Part shown: positions 32,721-41,953 of the stretch, in pieces
Layout: each line of letters begins with the position of its first letter
Position numbering within the stretch: the first letter of the stretch is position 1
DNA from: an uncultured Roseobacter sp.
Lineage (GTDB): Bacteria > Pseudomonadota > Alphaproteobacteria > Rhodobacterales > Rhodobacteraceae
DNA: 64,000 nucleotides
Direction: 5' to 3'
Assembly: GCF_947492555.1 (NCBI RefSeq)
Contig: NZ_CANLNE010000008.1
Span: 1-64,000, forward strand
Position numbers and translations under genes: made by a program
The notes under the pieces: generated by a model
What the model was told of the DNA's origin: nothing
Seen by the model: only the letters and a program-made list of their open reading frames with translations
Databases searched by the model: none

Positions 32721-34681
32721 TGTGCGGCATTACCGGATACCTTTGGACAGCGGGTGCGGGACCCGCGCCCGATCCGACCATCGAAGCCATGATGTCTGCC
32801 ATCGCGCACCGCGGCCCGGACAGCCAGGGCCACTGGTCTGACACGGAGGCGGGGATCGCCTTTGGGCATCTGCGTCTGGCGATTGTCGACCTCACCCCGG
32901 CCGGACATCAGCCGATGCAGGCGGCTTCGGGGCGATATGTGCTGACCTTCAACGGCGAGATCTACAACCATCAGGATCTGCGGGTTGAACTGGAGGCGGC
33001 AGGGAAGGCGCCACCATGGCGTGGAAACTCTGATACAGAGACGCTTTTAGCCGGGATCGATGCCTGGGGGCTGCAGGAGACCCTGACGCGTTGCGTGGGC
33101 ATGTTCGCGTTTGCCCTGTGGGATCGAAAGACCCGGACGCTCAGCCTGGCGCGGGACCGGATGGGGGAAAAGCCACTCTACTACGGCTGGCAGGGCCGGG
33201 GGGAGGCGCGCAGCTTTCTGTTTGGCTCCGAACTCAAGGCTTTGCGGGCACATCCGGCTTTCGAGGGCGAGATTGCTCCGGCCAGCCTGGTGGAGGTGCT
33301 GCGGCACGGACATGTTGCAGAGGATCGGTCGATCTACGCGGGCATTGCCAAGGTGCGCCCCGGCCAGATCGTGACCCTGAATGCCCAGACGCGCGAGATG
33401 GAAACCGGGCTCTACTGGGACGGGGCTGCGGTTGCCGCCGCGGCGAAACCGGCGCGGATGTCGGATGTGCAGGCCGTTGACCGGCTGGAAGCGCTGTTGC
33501 TGGATGCCGTGGGTCAGCAGATGATGTCCGATGTGCCGCTGGGGGCGTTTTTGTCGGGGGGTATCGACAGCTCTACCGTTGTGGCGTTGATGCAGAAGCT
33601 GAGCGATACACCGGTGCATACCTTTTCCATCGGGTTTCACGAAGCGCGCTACGATGAGGCCGATTTTGCCCGTGCCGTGGCTGCGCATCTGGGGACTCAT
33701 CACACGGATCTTTACGTCTCTGATCAGGATCTGCGCGATGTCATTCCGCTTTTGCCGCAGATGTATGATGAACCCTTTGCTGACAGTTCCCAGATTCCGA
33801 CCTATCTGGTTTCCAAGCTGGCGCGGGCGCATGTGACGGTGTCGCTGTCGGGTGACGGCGGCGATGAGCTGTTTTGCGGCTACGGGCGGTATGCACATGC
33901 GGCGAAGCTGCGGGCGAAACTGGCCGCGATCCCGCAGCCGTTGCGCAGCCTGGGAGGCACGGCCATTCGCGGCCTGCCCGCGCGCGGGCTGACGGCCTTG
34001 CTGTCGGGGCTCATCCCTACCCCGCAGGGCAAGGAGCCTATTGGCCAGCGCCTGCACCGTCTGGCCAATTATGCCAAACAACCCGATTTAGAGACACTGC
34101 ACCGCACGATGGTATCTGTCTGGCGCTTCCCCGAGGCGGCGGTGCCGGGCGCTACGCAGGCCCCGTCGATGCTGGCAGAGGCCCTGCCGCCGCGCGGCGG
34201 TCTGGGTGATATCGAGCGGATGATGCAGCTCGATATGCTGACCTATATGGTTGATGACATTCTGGCCAAGGTGGACCGCGCCACGATGGCGGTTGCGCTG
34301 GAAAGTCGCGCGCCGCTTCTGGATCACCGGGTGGTGGAATTTGCCTGGGCCCTGCCGGAGGACATGAAACTGCGCGGCGATCAGACGAAATGGGCCCTGC
34401 GGCAGGTGCTTTACCGCCATGTGCCACCCGAGCTGATCGAACGCCCCAAGATGGGGTTCGAGGTGCCCATCGGGTTATGGCTGCGTGGCGGGTTGAAAGA
34501 CTGGGCCGCGGCGCTGCTGGATCCCACGCGGCTGCGCCGCGAGGGTTATTTCGACGCCGCCCTCATCGGGCGGATGTGGCAGGAGCATCTGTCCGAACGG
34601 TTCAACTGGGGTCCGCAGCTGTGGTGCGTGTTGATGGTACAGGCGTGGCTCGAGACGCTGCCTGAGAAGAAGAGTGGATAA
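32720..34681 (+). CDS. asnB: Glutamine-hydrolysing asparagine synthetase-like amidotransferase
   Basis: Couples glutamine hydrolysis to amide formation. MCGITGYL places the nucleophilic Cys at position 2, AHRGPDSQGHW and FNGEIYNH belong to the class II glutaminase domain, and FLSGGIDSSTVVALM near residue 275-290 is the synthetase PP-loop. The total of 653 residues is standard. AsnB paralogues are recurrent members of exosortase-linked EPS loci, where they probably amidate a sugar acid rather than aspartate. That substrate is inferred from the neighbours. It overlaps the GT4 stop and precedes a sulfotransferase by 3 bases. Confidence 0.9.
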   Translation: MCGITGYLWTAGAGPAPDPTIEAMMSAIAHRGPDSQGHWSDTEAGIAFGHLRLAIVDLTPAGHQPMQAASGRYVLTFNGEIYNHQDLRVELEAAGKAPPWRGNSDTETLLAGIDAWGLQETLTRCVGMFAFALWDRKTRTLSLARDRMGEKPLYYGWQGRGEARSFLFGSELKALRAHPAFEGEIAPASLVEVLRHGHVAEDRSIYAGIAKVRPGQIVTLNAQTREMETGLYWDGAAVAAAAKPARMSDVQAVDRLEALLLDAVGQQMMSDVPLGAFLSGGIDSSTVVALMQKLSDTPVHTFSIGFHEARYDEADFARAVAAHLGTHHTDLYVSDQDLRDVIPLLPQMYDEPFADSSQIPTYLVSKLARAHVTVSLSGDGGDELFCGYGRYAHAAKLRAKLAAIPQPLRSLGGTAIRGLPARGLTALLSGLIPTPQGKEPIGQRLHRLANYAKQPDLETLHRTMVSVWRFPEAAVPGATQAPSMLAEALPPRGGLGDIERMMQLDMLTYMVDDILAKVDRATMAVALESRAPLLDHRVVEFAWALPEDMKLRGDQTKWALRQVLYRHVPPELIERPKMGFEVPIGLWLRGGLKDWAAALLDPTRLRREGYFDAALIGRMWQEHLSERFNWGPQLWCVLMVQAWLETLPEKKSG

Positions 34682-34684
34682 TCC

Positions 34685-35620
34685 ATGGTAGAGATCACGT
34701 CACGATCTGTCGTTGTCTACGGGGCCCTGCGGTCGGGGACGACATTGCTCAGGCTGATGCTGGATGCACATCCCCGGCTTTCCTGCCCGGGAGAGACCGA
34801 TTTCATCTTTGACCACCTGCGTCCCGGGGCACAGTTCTCGGGGTATGATATGGACGCGTTGCAGCGCGAACGTATCTACCGCAATCACGAAGCGCTCTAT
34901 CCGGAGAACCCCTTGCCCGCGCCGACGCCGGATGCCTTCATTGACAGGATCGCCCGGGACGACAGCATTGCGGTGCTGATGCTGCACCGCAACCTGCACC
35001 GGGTGCTCGAGCTCTATCCACAGATGCGCGTCATTCACATGCTGCGCGACCCGCGTGATGTGGCGCGGTCGAGTATTGGCATGGGCTGGGCCGGCACGGT
35101 CTATCATGGAGTGGATCATTGGATCGGCACCATGCAGAGCTGGAAGGCAGCGCAACCGCGGTTGCCTTCTGAACAGGTGCTGCAAATTTCCTATGAACAG
35201 CTGATCGAGGCACCCGAGAAAACTCTGGAAGAAATCTCGACATTCTGCGGCCTGCCCTACGATCCCGGAATGCTGACCTATGACGCCAACAGCACCTATG
35301 ACAAGCCGGACCCCAGCCTGGTCACGCAGTGGCGGCACAAGCAGACGCCCTATGAGGTCGGATTGGTCGAACACAAGATCGGTGCGTTGCTGACCGAGGC
35401 TGGCTATGCGCCCAGTGGCTTTCCGGCACAGGATCCGGGTCTGCTGGAGCGGTTTTCCCTGGGGCTGCGCAACAGGCGTGCGACATGGGCAAAACGGATC
35501 AAACGTTATGGGCTGCGTGACCCGTTGGTCGTTGCGCTGTGCCGCCGATTGGGTATGCCCCACTATGCCGCGGGCGCGCAGCGCCGCATTGATGAAAAGC
35601 TGACCAGACTTTTAAAATAA
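34685..35620 (+). CDS. PAPS-dependent sulfotransferase, second copy
   Basis: The 5'-phosphosulfate loop is GALRSGTTLLRLML near residue 13 and the 3'-phosphate motif RDPRDVARSSIGMGW near residue 120. The 311-residue protein belongs to the wider sulfotransferase_3/NodH-like group and differs from the copy at 24.4 kb. The C-terminal 60 residues are strongly basic. The start is ATG 34685, 3 bases after asnB. Together with the AT3 gene that follows it forms the GT4-asnB-sulfotransferase-AT3 operon. Confidence 0.84.
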   Translation: MVEITSRSVVVYGALRSGTTLLRLMLDAHPRLSCPGETDFIFDHLRPGAQFSGYDMDALQRERIYRNHEALYPENPLPAPTPDAFIDRIARDDSIAVLMLHRNLHRVLELYPQMRVIHMLRDPRDVARSSIGMGWAGTVYHGVDHWIGTMQSWKAAQPRLPSEQVLQISYEQLIEAPEKTLEEISTFCGLPYDPGMLTYDANSTYDKPDPSLVTQWRHKQTPYEVGLVEHKIGALLTEAGYAPSGFPAQDPGLLERFSLGLRNRRATWAKRIKRYGLRDPLVVALCRRLGMPHYAAGAQRRIDEKLTRLLK

Positions 35621-35645
35621 CCCGGTTTTTAGGCAAAGCGCTACG

Positions 35646-36737
35646 ATGACGTCACACAGCACCTATCTCAACACACGGCATTTCGGCAGTCTCGACGGGC
35701 TGCGGTTTCTGTGCATTGCCGCCGTGCTCTGGCACCATGCGCCCGGCGCGCGGGCCTATCACCAGCTGGATATTCTGCTGGTGCGGGGGCATCTGGGTGT
35801 GGATTTCTTCTTTGTGCTTTCGGGGTTCCTGATCACGACGCTGTTGCTGCGCGAAGACGCGGCAAAGGGGACCATCAGCCTGCGTGGTTTTTACTGGCGG
35901 CGCAGCCTGCGCATTCTACCGGTCTATTTCCTGGTGATCACGCTGGCCGGTTTCAATGATATCGTTCTCAACGGAGAGACGGAAAAAGCGGCGATCCTGC
36001 CCTATTACTACCTGTTTATGGCGAACTTCATCATTCCTGAACACATCGGCTTTCTGCATCCCACATGGTCACTGGCCATGGAAGAACAGTATTACCTGAT
36101 CTGGCCGCTGTTGCTGCTGCTGCTTCCGCAGCGCGCGATTGTGCCGGTGCTGCTGGGGCTGATCGCGGTTAATGTCATCGCGGCGATGGGTCTGTTTTCC
36201 TATGTCGGGATCACAGCGGTGACCGTTGGGGATTTGCGATTTTCCATCGGGGGGGCAACCTATGCCCCGATCCTGATGGGATCCCTGGTGGCGGTGATCC
36301 TGCAATCGCGGCGCGGGTTCGACGCGATTGCACCTTTGTTGCAACATAAGGCGGCGCCGTGGCTCTGCCTGGCATTTCTCATCTTTATCCTGTCGAGCCT
36401 GCCGAAGGTGCTGGAAGGGCTGCCCAACCTGCTGATCCATACGGTCATGTGCCTGATATTGATCACCCTGGTGGTGCGGGAAGACAATGGTCTTGCGGGA
36501 CTGATGAAGCTGCGTCTGATCGCCCGGATCGGGCAGATCAGCTATGGAATCTACCTCTATCACCTGTTTGCCCGCGGCGCTGTCGTGCCGGTATCGATGG
36601 CGACAGGACTGGACAACTTCTGGCTTGTGCTTGTGGCCTATTCCGTTTTGTCGATCATTGTCGCCGAGCTCAGCTTCAGGTTCTTCGAAAGCCGTTTCCT
36701 GGCATTGCGCCACAAGAAGGCCGAGACCGTCAGTTGA
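35646..36737 (+). CDS. Acyltransferase family 3 membrane protein
   Basis: Stand-alone AT3 enzyme of 363 residues. FGSLDGLRFLCIAAVLWHH contains the invariant Arg-His pattern, GVDFFFVLSGFLITTLLL is the second block, and HPTWSLAMEEQYYLIWPLL is the third with its Glu-Glu pair. About ten helices are apparent. It likely O-acetylates an EPS sugar. Its stop overlaps by 8 bases the 3' end of the convergent adenylation-carrier-acyltransferase gene, which is itself an AT3-type protein. Confidence 0.88.
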   Translation: MTSHSTYLNTRHFGSLDGLRFLCIAAVLWHHAPGARAYHQLDILLVRGHLGVDFFFVLSGFLITTLLLREDAAKGTISLRGFYWRRSLRILPVYFLVITLAGFNDIVLNGETEKAAILPYYYLFMANFIIPEHIGFLHPTWSLAMEEQYYLIWPLLLLLLPQRAIVPVLLGLIAVNVIAAMGLFSYVGITAVTVGDLRFSIGGATYAPILMGSLVAVILQSRRGFDAIAPLLQHKAAPWLCLAFLIFILSSLPKVLEGLPNLLIHTVMCLILITLVVREDNGLAGLMKLRLIARIGQISYGIYLYHLFARGAVVPVSMATGLDNFWLVLVAYSVLSIIVAELSFRFFESRFLALRHKKAETVS

Positions 36738-39339
36738 AATACATCCGGTAGATCCGCACGGCGATGTAGCCCATCAGCAAGGTGAAAACTCCGACCGCCA
36801 GGCCGAGCGCTGCCATGTCGGGCATGCCGAGCAGGACCATGCTGTCGCGGGCCGGGCGTACGATCTGGTGGAAGGCATAGATCGGCAGGGCCATACCGCC
36901 CAGAACGATCAGCCCGCGCAACGGCAAACACAACAGCAGCGGAATGCGGTGCCAGATGGCGGTGACATAGAGGAAAACGCCCATCAGCAGGGTACATAAA
37001 CACCCGTAAAAGGTCAGTCCGGGCAAAGAGGTGAACTCGCCGGCATTGCGGAAGAATATGCCGGCACCATAGGCTTCGCTGAGCAGCCCGATGCAGAAGA
37101 CGGTGCCAAGACTGCCCACGAACAAGAGGCGCCGTGCAATCAGTTCGGGTGAGTTTTGCGTGTATATCCAGCTGCCCAGGGCGACACCGGCCAGCGTCAT
37201 CGCGCCAAGCTTGAAGATACTGTAACCCGCGCTCAACATCAGACGGGGCAGTTCCAGCAAGGAATACTGCTGGACGTCCGTGATCAGCTCACGTGCCACG
37301 ATCCAAGAGAGCCACATGCCAAAGGCAAGCAGCAGACAGGTTTGCACAGGAGCCTTGATCCGCGCCAGAAGCGGCAGCCACAGCCGCCCCGTTGCCAGCA
37401 CGATCGCATAGTAGGTCAGGACCCCGTAAAAGACGTTGGAAATCAGCAGACCGCTGACCGGATTGCCCAGCTGAACGCCCCGCAGCCCGAAAACGGCAGC
37501 CTGTAGAACAACGCCGATCATGACCAGCCAGAAGGCCCGATGCATCCGGTGATACACCGCCTGCGGCCGACTATTGGCATAGGGCAGCATGTAAAGACCG
37601 ATGCCCAGTCCAAAGACAAAGGCAAACCCCGGCGTTCCCATGCGCAGGAATGTCCACATCGATGCGACAATATCCGATGGGACGGACAAGGCATTGAACA
37701 GCCCATGGCCCCAATGCATGAGCAGCACGGATATGACGACAATGCCCCGCGTCAGCGTCAGCGCCCAGCTGATCTGGGTCTGTGCAGGCAGTTGTGCCGT
37801 GCTTGAGGTGCCCTCGCTGGCCTCGGCCATCCGGGCGGTTTCCGCAAGCGTGCGGCCCGCCAGCGTGGCATTGATGACAGCGCGGGAATAGCCTTTGCTC
37901 TCCATCGCCAGACCCAGCTGCAACCCGCTCAGGGAGTCGCCACCGGCATCGTAAAACGTATTGCGGGCGTCGAGGGGAATGGATCCGACGATGCTGCACC
38001 AGATTTCGGCCAGTTTCGCCTCTGCCCGGGAAAGCGGGGCTTGCGCCTCGCCCGGGTTGGCGGGAGGAGTATCGTCTGCCGGGTCGGTGCCCTGTGTGCG
38101 CAGCGCGGCGCGGCGGATCTTGCCCGTCGCCGTGCGTGGTAGTTCATCCAGCAGGCATTTGCGCAGGCTGGCCCCGGCACTGATCCCTTTCTGGGTCAGG
38201 GCATGCAGTGTCGCGGCCTCCAGTACGGGCATGATGTCCGTTGCAGGGGCCTCTGCCGCCAACAGGACAACCTCGCCGCGCAGCGCATCTGGCGTCGATG
38301 TAATGGCGAAGTGTCCCTTTGCCGCGGGCACGATTTGCAGCACCGCTGCCTCCAGCGCCTCGGCGCCGATCTTGATCCCGCCCAGATTCATCTGGTCGTC
38401 GACACGCCCCAGGAAATAGAGATGCCCGTTCCTGATCTCGCCCCGGTCCTTGGTGGTCATCCACCCTGTGTCATCGGTCAGCGGTACTAGGGCGCCGGTA
38501 TCGTCAAATCGCCCCAGGGCGACATGTGCACCACGCAGGCGGATCGCCCCATCGCCGGTGATCTCGACATGGTGCGCCGGGCCAACCGATTCCAGAACAT
38601 CGGGGTCCTCGTGATCCGAGATGACGAGAAAAGTGCTCCGCGAGGCCTCTGTCATGCCGTAGTGCTGCACGATGCGGGCATTGGGGAAGAGCTGCACCAG
38701 CTGCGCCTTTTCCGCGGCGCTCATATATTGGCTGCCGATCTCGATCCAACGCATCTGCGCGCCGGCCTGCCCGATGGCCTCGGGGGCCTGCAACAGCAGG
38801 CGCAGCAGGCTGGGCACGGCGGAAAGCGCATTGATCTCTCCGGCCTCCAGCATGCGGCGGATTTCCAGCGGGTCGAACCGTTCGGGCAGGTAGAACCTGC
38901 CGCCCACGGCGCTCACGGCCCGCACCCGTCCCAGACCAAAGGAATAGGTCACCGGAATGCCGATGTATTCGCGAATTTCGGAGGTGACCTGCATCACGTC
39001 GTTCAGCCGCCCGACCACATCCGCAAGGTTGCGGTGGCTCAGCACGATGGCCTTGGGCTTGCCCTCGGTGCCGGAGGTGAAAACGATCTGGGCAGGGGCA
39101 TCGCTTGTAGAAGGGGTATGGTCGAACGCCCCCCATCCCCGCGTTGTCGCATCATGGCTGCGGGGCACCACAGTGCCGGCGTATTGTGCGGGGTCAATAT
39201 CCGGCCGGGTGATCGCAAAAAGCTGCTGCGCGTCATAACAGGCCAGTACGGCAGACAGGAACTCGAGTGAATTGGCCGCGTCGATCGCATGAATGACCCG
39301 CTTCGCGGGATCGATGGATATGGGGTCAGACACATTCAT
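36730..39339 (-). CDS. Adenylation domain - acyl carrier domain - membrane acyltransferase fusion
   Basis: 869 residues with three parts. Residues 1-425 are an AMP-forming acyl/amino-acid ligase: TSGTEGKPK (88-96), YGMTE (227-231), DRGE (298-301), GRVDDQ, and TGKIRR with the catalytic Lys407. Residues about 435-510 are a carrier domain: FYDAGGDSL, with Ser469 as the pantetheine site. From about 525 to the end there are ten or more hydrophobic helices beginning LTLTRGIVVISVLLMHWGHG with TPGFAFVFGLGIGLYML, an AT3/OpgC-like layout. The simplest reading is that the protein activates an acid, loads it on its own carrier and passes it to the membrane domain for transfer to the EPS (inference). Confidence 0.8.
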   Translation of the reverse strand: MNVSDPISIDPAKRVIHAIDAANSLEFLSAVLACYDAQQLFAITRPDIDPAQYAGTVVPRSHDATTRGWGAFDHTPSTSDAPAQIVFTSGTEGKPKAIVLSHRNLADVVGRLNDVMQVTSEIREYIGIPVTYSFGLGRVRAVSAVGGRFYLPERFDPLEIRRMLEAGEINALSAVPSLLRLLLQAPEAIGQAGAQMRWIEIGSQYMSAAEKAQLVQLFPNARIVQHYGMTEASRSTFLVISDHEDPDVLESVGPAHHVEITGDGAIRLRGAHVALGRFDDTGALVPLTDDTGWMTTKDRGEIRNGHLYFLGRVDDQMNLGGIKIGAEALEAAVLQIVPAAKGHFAITSTPDALRGEVVLLAAEAPATDIMPVLEAATLHALTQKGISAGASLRKCLLDELPRTATGKIRRAALRTQGTDPADDTPPANPGEAQAPLSRAEAKLAEIWCSIVGSIPLDARNTFYDAGGDSLSGLQLGLAMESKGYSRAVINATLAGRTLAETARMAEASEGTSSTAQLPAQTQISWALTLTRGIVVISVLLMHWGHGLFNALSVPSDIVASMWTFLRMGTPGFAFVFGLGIGLYMLPYANSRPQAVYHRMHRAFWLVMIGVVLQAAVFGLRGVQLGNPVSGLLISNVFYGVLTYYAIVLATGRLWLPLLARIKAPVQTCLLLAFGMWLSWIVARELITDVQQYSLLELPRLMLSAGYSIFKLGAMTLAGVALGSWIYTQNSPELIARRLLFVGSLGTVFCIGLLSEAYGAGIFFRNAGEFTSLPGLTFYGCLCTLLMGVFLYVTAIWHRIPLLLCLPLRGLIVLGGMALPIYAFHQIVRPARDSMVLLGMPDMAALGLAVGVFTLLMGYIAVRIYRMYFN

Positions 39340-39638
39340 GAAGCAGTGGGACGTTATCCTCTAGACCGTCTGCCCGTATTCTTGGCGTCCGACGACCCTT
39401 TTACAGTATAGGCATTCAGGTCTTCATATGTGCGGTTTGGCTATTTTTGACAATTGCAAACTGCCTGGGGCCCGCGAAAACACGCAAGCGTGTCAGTTTT
39501 ATGGCCCGGATTCTTGCGCAACTCCTTCGGTGTGATCACTTCCCGGTCATCAGGCCAAGAGCACTTTCCTTTCCGGGTGCATTTACCGCATAAGACGAAA
39601 ACACCTGCACCGGCGTGGTGAAAACAGAAGGCTTATCT
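39340..39638. other. Divergent promoter region between the fusion gene and lpsL
   Basis: About 299 bases. A TTGACA hexamer lies at 39447-39452 but no good -10 element follows. A short palindrome ACACG-CAAG-CGTGT is at 39480-39493. Because the flanking genes diverge, the palindrome is more likely an operator than a terminator. Confidence 0.35.
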
Positions 39639-40652
39639 ATGCAAAAAGTCCTGATCACGGGTACGGCCGGGTTCATCGGGTATCATTTGGCGGCGATATT
39701 GATCCAGGAAGGGATCACCGTTCACGGGTTCGACGGGCTGACAGATTATTACGACGTGCGGCTAAAGCAGCGTCGGCACCAGATGCTGTCACAATCGCCT
39801 CATTTCTCGATGACCGAAGCGATGCTGGAAGATACAGACGCCTTTGCCGCGGTTGCGGAACGGTTCCAGCCTGACGTGATCGTGCATCTCGCGGGGCAGG
39901 CCGGGGTGCGTTACAGCCTCGAAAATCCAAGGGCCTACCTCGACAGCAATATCACCGGTACCTTCAATGTCATGGAGGCGGCAAGGTCGCTCGGGGTCCA
40001 GCACCTGCTGATGGCATCGACGTCATCGGTGTACGGGGCAAACGAGCAAATGCCTTTTGTAGAGACCGATAAGGCCGACACGCCGCTCACCTTTTACGCG
40101 GCCACCAAGAAAGCCAACGAAGCGATGGCGCATTCCTATGCGCATCTTTGGGGGCTGCCCACGACCATGTTCCGGTTTTTCACGGTCTACGGCCCCTGGG
40201 GGCGGCCCGACATGGCCCTTTTCAAATTCGTGGATGCAATCCTCGATCACCGGCCCATCGATATCTACAATCACGGTGAGATGTATCGTGACTTTACCTA
40301 TGTCGGGGATCTCGCGCGGGGCATCCGCCTGCTGATGGATGCGGTCCCCGAGCGGCCCGAAAGCCCGGATGAGATCGTTGCCGGGGACAGCTTGTCGCCG
40401 GTTGCGCCGTTCAGGGTGGTCAATATCGGCAATTCCGACAAGGTACGCCTGTTGGATTTCGTCGAGGCGATCGAGGCTGAGCTGGGGGTCGAGGCCCTGC
40501 GCAATTACATGGACATGCAAAAGGGCGACGTCCCGGCCACATGGGCGGATGCTGCCCTTTTGCAGCGGTTGACCGGGTATCGTCCTTCCACGGATATCCG
40601 CACTGGCATCGCGGCATTCGTCAGCTGGTTCCGCGAATACTACGACAGGTGA
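39639..40652 (+). CDS. lpsL: UDP-glucuronate 4-epimerase (NAD-dependent epimerase)
   Basis: Interconverts UDP-glucuronate and UDP-galacturonate. Extended short-chain dehydrogenase features: GTAGFIGYH at residues 8-16 for NAD, STSSVYGANEQMPF, and the catalytic pair FYAATKKANE. The length of 337 residues and YGPWGRPDMALFKF are typical of LpsL/Cap1J epimerases. The start is ATG 39639, which has AGAAGG seven bases upstream; a GTG at 39615 is also open. The stop overlaps the upstream GTG of the next dehydrogenase gene. With ugd at 41.9 kb it gives UDP-GalA. Confidence 0.88.
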   Translation: MQKVLITGTAGFIGYHLAAILIQEGITVHGFDGLTDYYDVRLKQRRHQMLSQSPHFSMTEAMLEDTDAFAAVAERFQPDVIVHLAGQAGVRYSLENPRAYLDSNITGTFNVMEAARSLGVQHLLMASTSSVYGANEQMPFVETDKADTPLTFYAATKKANEAMAHSYAHLWGLPTTMFRFFTVYGPWGRPDMALFKFVDAILDHRPIDIYNHGEMYRDFTYVGDLARGIRLLMDAVPERPESPDEIVAGDSLSPVAPFRVVNIGNSDKVRLLDFVEAIEAELGVEALRNYMDMQKGDVPATWADAALLQRLTGYRPSTDIRTGIAAFVSWFREYYDR

Positions 40653-40657
40653 CACCC

Positions 40658-41953
40658 GTGAGTGAAAACGCGCTCCTCGACGATATGAACAGCCGGAAAA
40701 TCGCCGTTATCGGGCTGGGATATGTCGGTCTGCCCTTGGCCGTGGCATTTGCGGGCCACCGTCCGGTTCTGGGGTTTGATACGAATGCGGCCCGTATTTC
40801 CGAGCTGCGTCAGGGGCAGGACAGGACCGAAGAGGTCAGCGCCGGAGATCTTGAAGCCGCGCGCCATCTGGATCTGAGCGCGGATCCCGAGGCGCTGCGG
40901 ACCTGCAGCATTTTCATCGTGACGGTCCCCACGCCGATCGACAGCCATAAGCGCCCCGATCTGACAGCCCTGCTGGCGGCTTCCGCGACCGTCGGGGCGG
41001 TGCTCAAGCCCGGGGATACGGTGATTTATGAAAGCACCGTTTATCCCGGTGCCACCGAAGAGGATTGTGTCCCCGTGCTGGAGCAGGCGTCAGGCCTGAC
41101 GTTCAACCGGGATTTCTTTGTCGGCTACAGCCCCGAGCGGATCAACCCAGGCGACAAGACCCACCGCCTGAGCGACATTGTGAAAGTCACTTCCGGCTCG
41201 ACACCGCAAGCCGCCGAGATGATCGATGCGCTTTACGCTCAAGTCATCCGGGCCGGGACCTACAAGGCCCAAAGCATTCGTGTGGCCGAGGCCGCCAAGG
41301 TGATCGAGAACACGCAGCGTGATCTGAACATTGCGCTGGTCAATGAACTGGCGATCATTTTCAACCGCCTGGAGATCGATACGCAAGCGGTGCTGGATGC
41401 GGCCGGGACAAAGTGGAACTTCCTCAATTTTCACCCGGGCCTCGTGGGCGGGCATTGCATCGGGGTAGACCCTTATTACCTGACCTCGCGCGCCGAGGCC
41501 GCAGGGTATCACCCGCAGGTTATCCTGGCCGGGCGGCGGATCAATGACGGCATGGGGGCCTATGTCGCCCGCCAGATGGTCAAGGCGCTGATTGCACGAC
41601 GCGTTCATGTCAAAGGAGCGCGGGTTCTGGTATTAGGCCTGACTTTCAAGGAAAACTGCCCGGATATCCGAAACACGCGGGTGATCGACGTGATCCGTGA
41701 GCTTCAGGACTATGCGGTTGACGTTGTGGTGCACGACCCCGTCGCCAACCCGGTTCAGGCGCAGACCGACTATGGTGTCACCCTGGTGGATACCCTGGAT
41801 GAGGGCCCATACGACGGGCTTATCCTGGCGGTTGCCCATGACTGTTTCCGCACGATGGGGGCGCAGGCGCTCCGTGACATCGGTGGTCCGGACATGGTCT
41901 TTTTTGATGTGAAATCCGCCTTTGAACAGGACGAGTCGGATTTGCGGCTCTAG
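40658..41953 (+). CDS. tviB: UDP-N-acetylhexosamine C6 dehydrogenase (TviB/WbpA-like)
   Basis: Oxidises the C6 of UDP-GlcNAc or UDP-GalNAc to the uronic acid. KIAVIGLGYVGLPLAVAF binds NAD; FIVTVPTPID, GGHCIGVDPYYLT (with the catalytic Cys) and LGLTFKENCPDIRNT are the signatures that separate this TviB/WbpO group from plain UDP-glucose dehydrogenase. The GTG at 40658 (AGGTGA 5 bases before) gives 431 residues, the usual size; a GTG at 40649 overlaps the lpsL stop, and the frame is open further back as an artefact. It converges with ugd by a 4-base overlap. Confidence 0.88.
   Translation: MSENALLDDMNSRKIAVIGLGYVGLPLAVAFAGHRPVLGFDTNAARISELRQGQDRTEEVSAGDLEAARHLDLSADPEALRTCSIFIVTVPTPIDSHKRPDLTALLAASATVGAVLKPGDTVIYESTVYPGATEEDCVPVLEQASGLTFNRDFFVGYSPERINPGDKTHRLSDIVKVTSGSTPQAAEMIDALYAQVIRAGTYKAQSIRVAEAAKVIENTQRDLNIALVNELAIIFNRLEIDTQAVLDAAGTKWNFLNFHPGLVGGHCIGVDPYYLTSRAEAAGYHPQVILAGRRINDGMGAYVARQMVKALIARRVHVKGARVLVLGLTFKENCPDIRNTRVIDVIRELQDYAVDVVVHDPVANPVQAQTDYGVTLVDTLDEGPYDGLILAVAHDCFRTMGAQALRDIGGPDMVFFDVKSAFEQDESDLRL

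Noticed and set aside
39480-39493. ACACG-CAAG-CGTGT palindrome as a terminator
   Set aside because: It lies between two divergent genes, so no transcript should end there; noted as a possible operator only.
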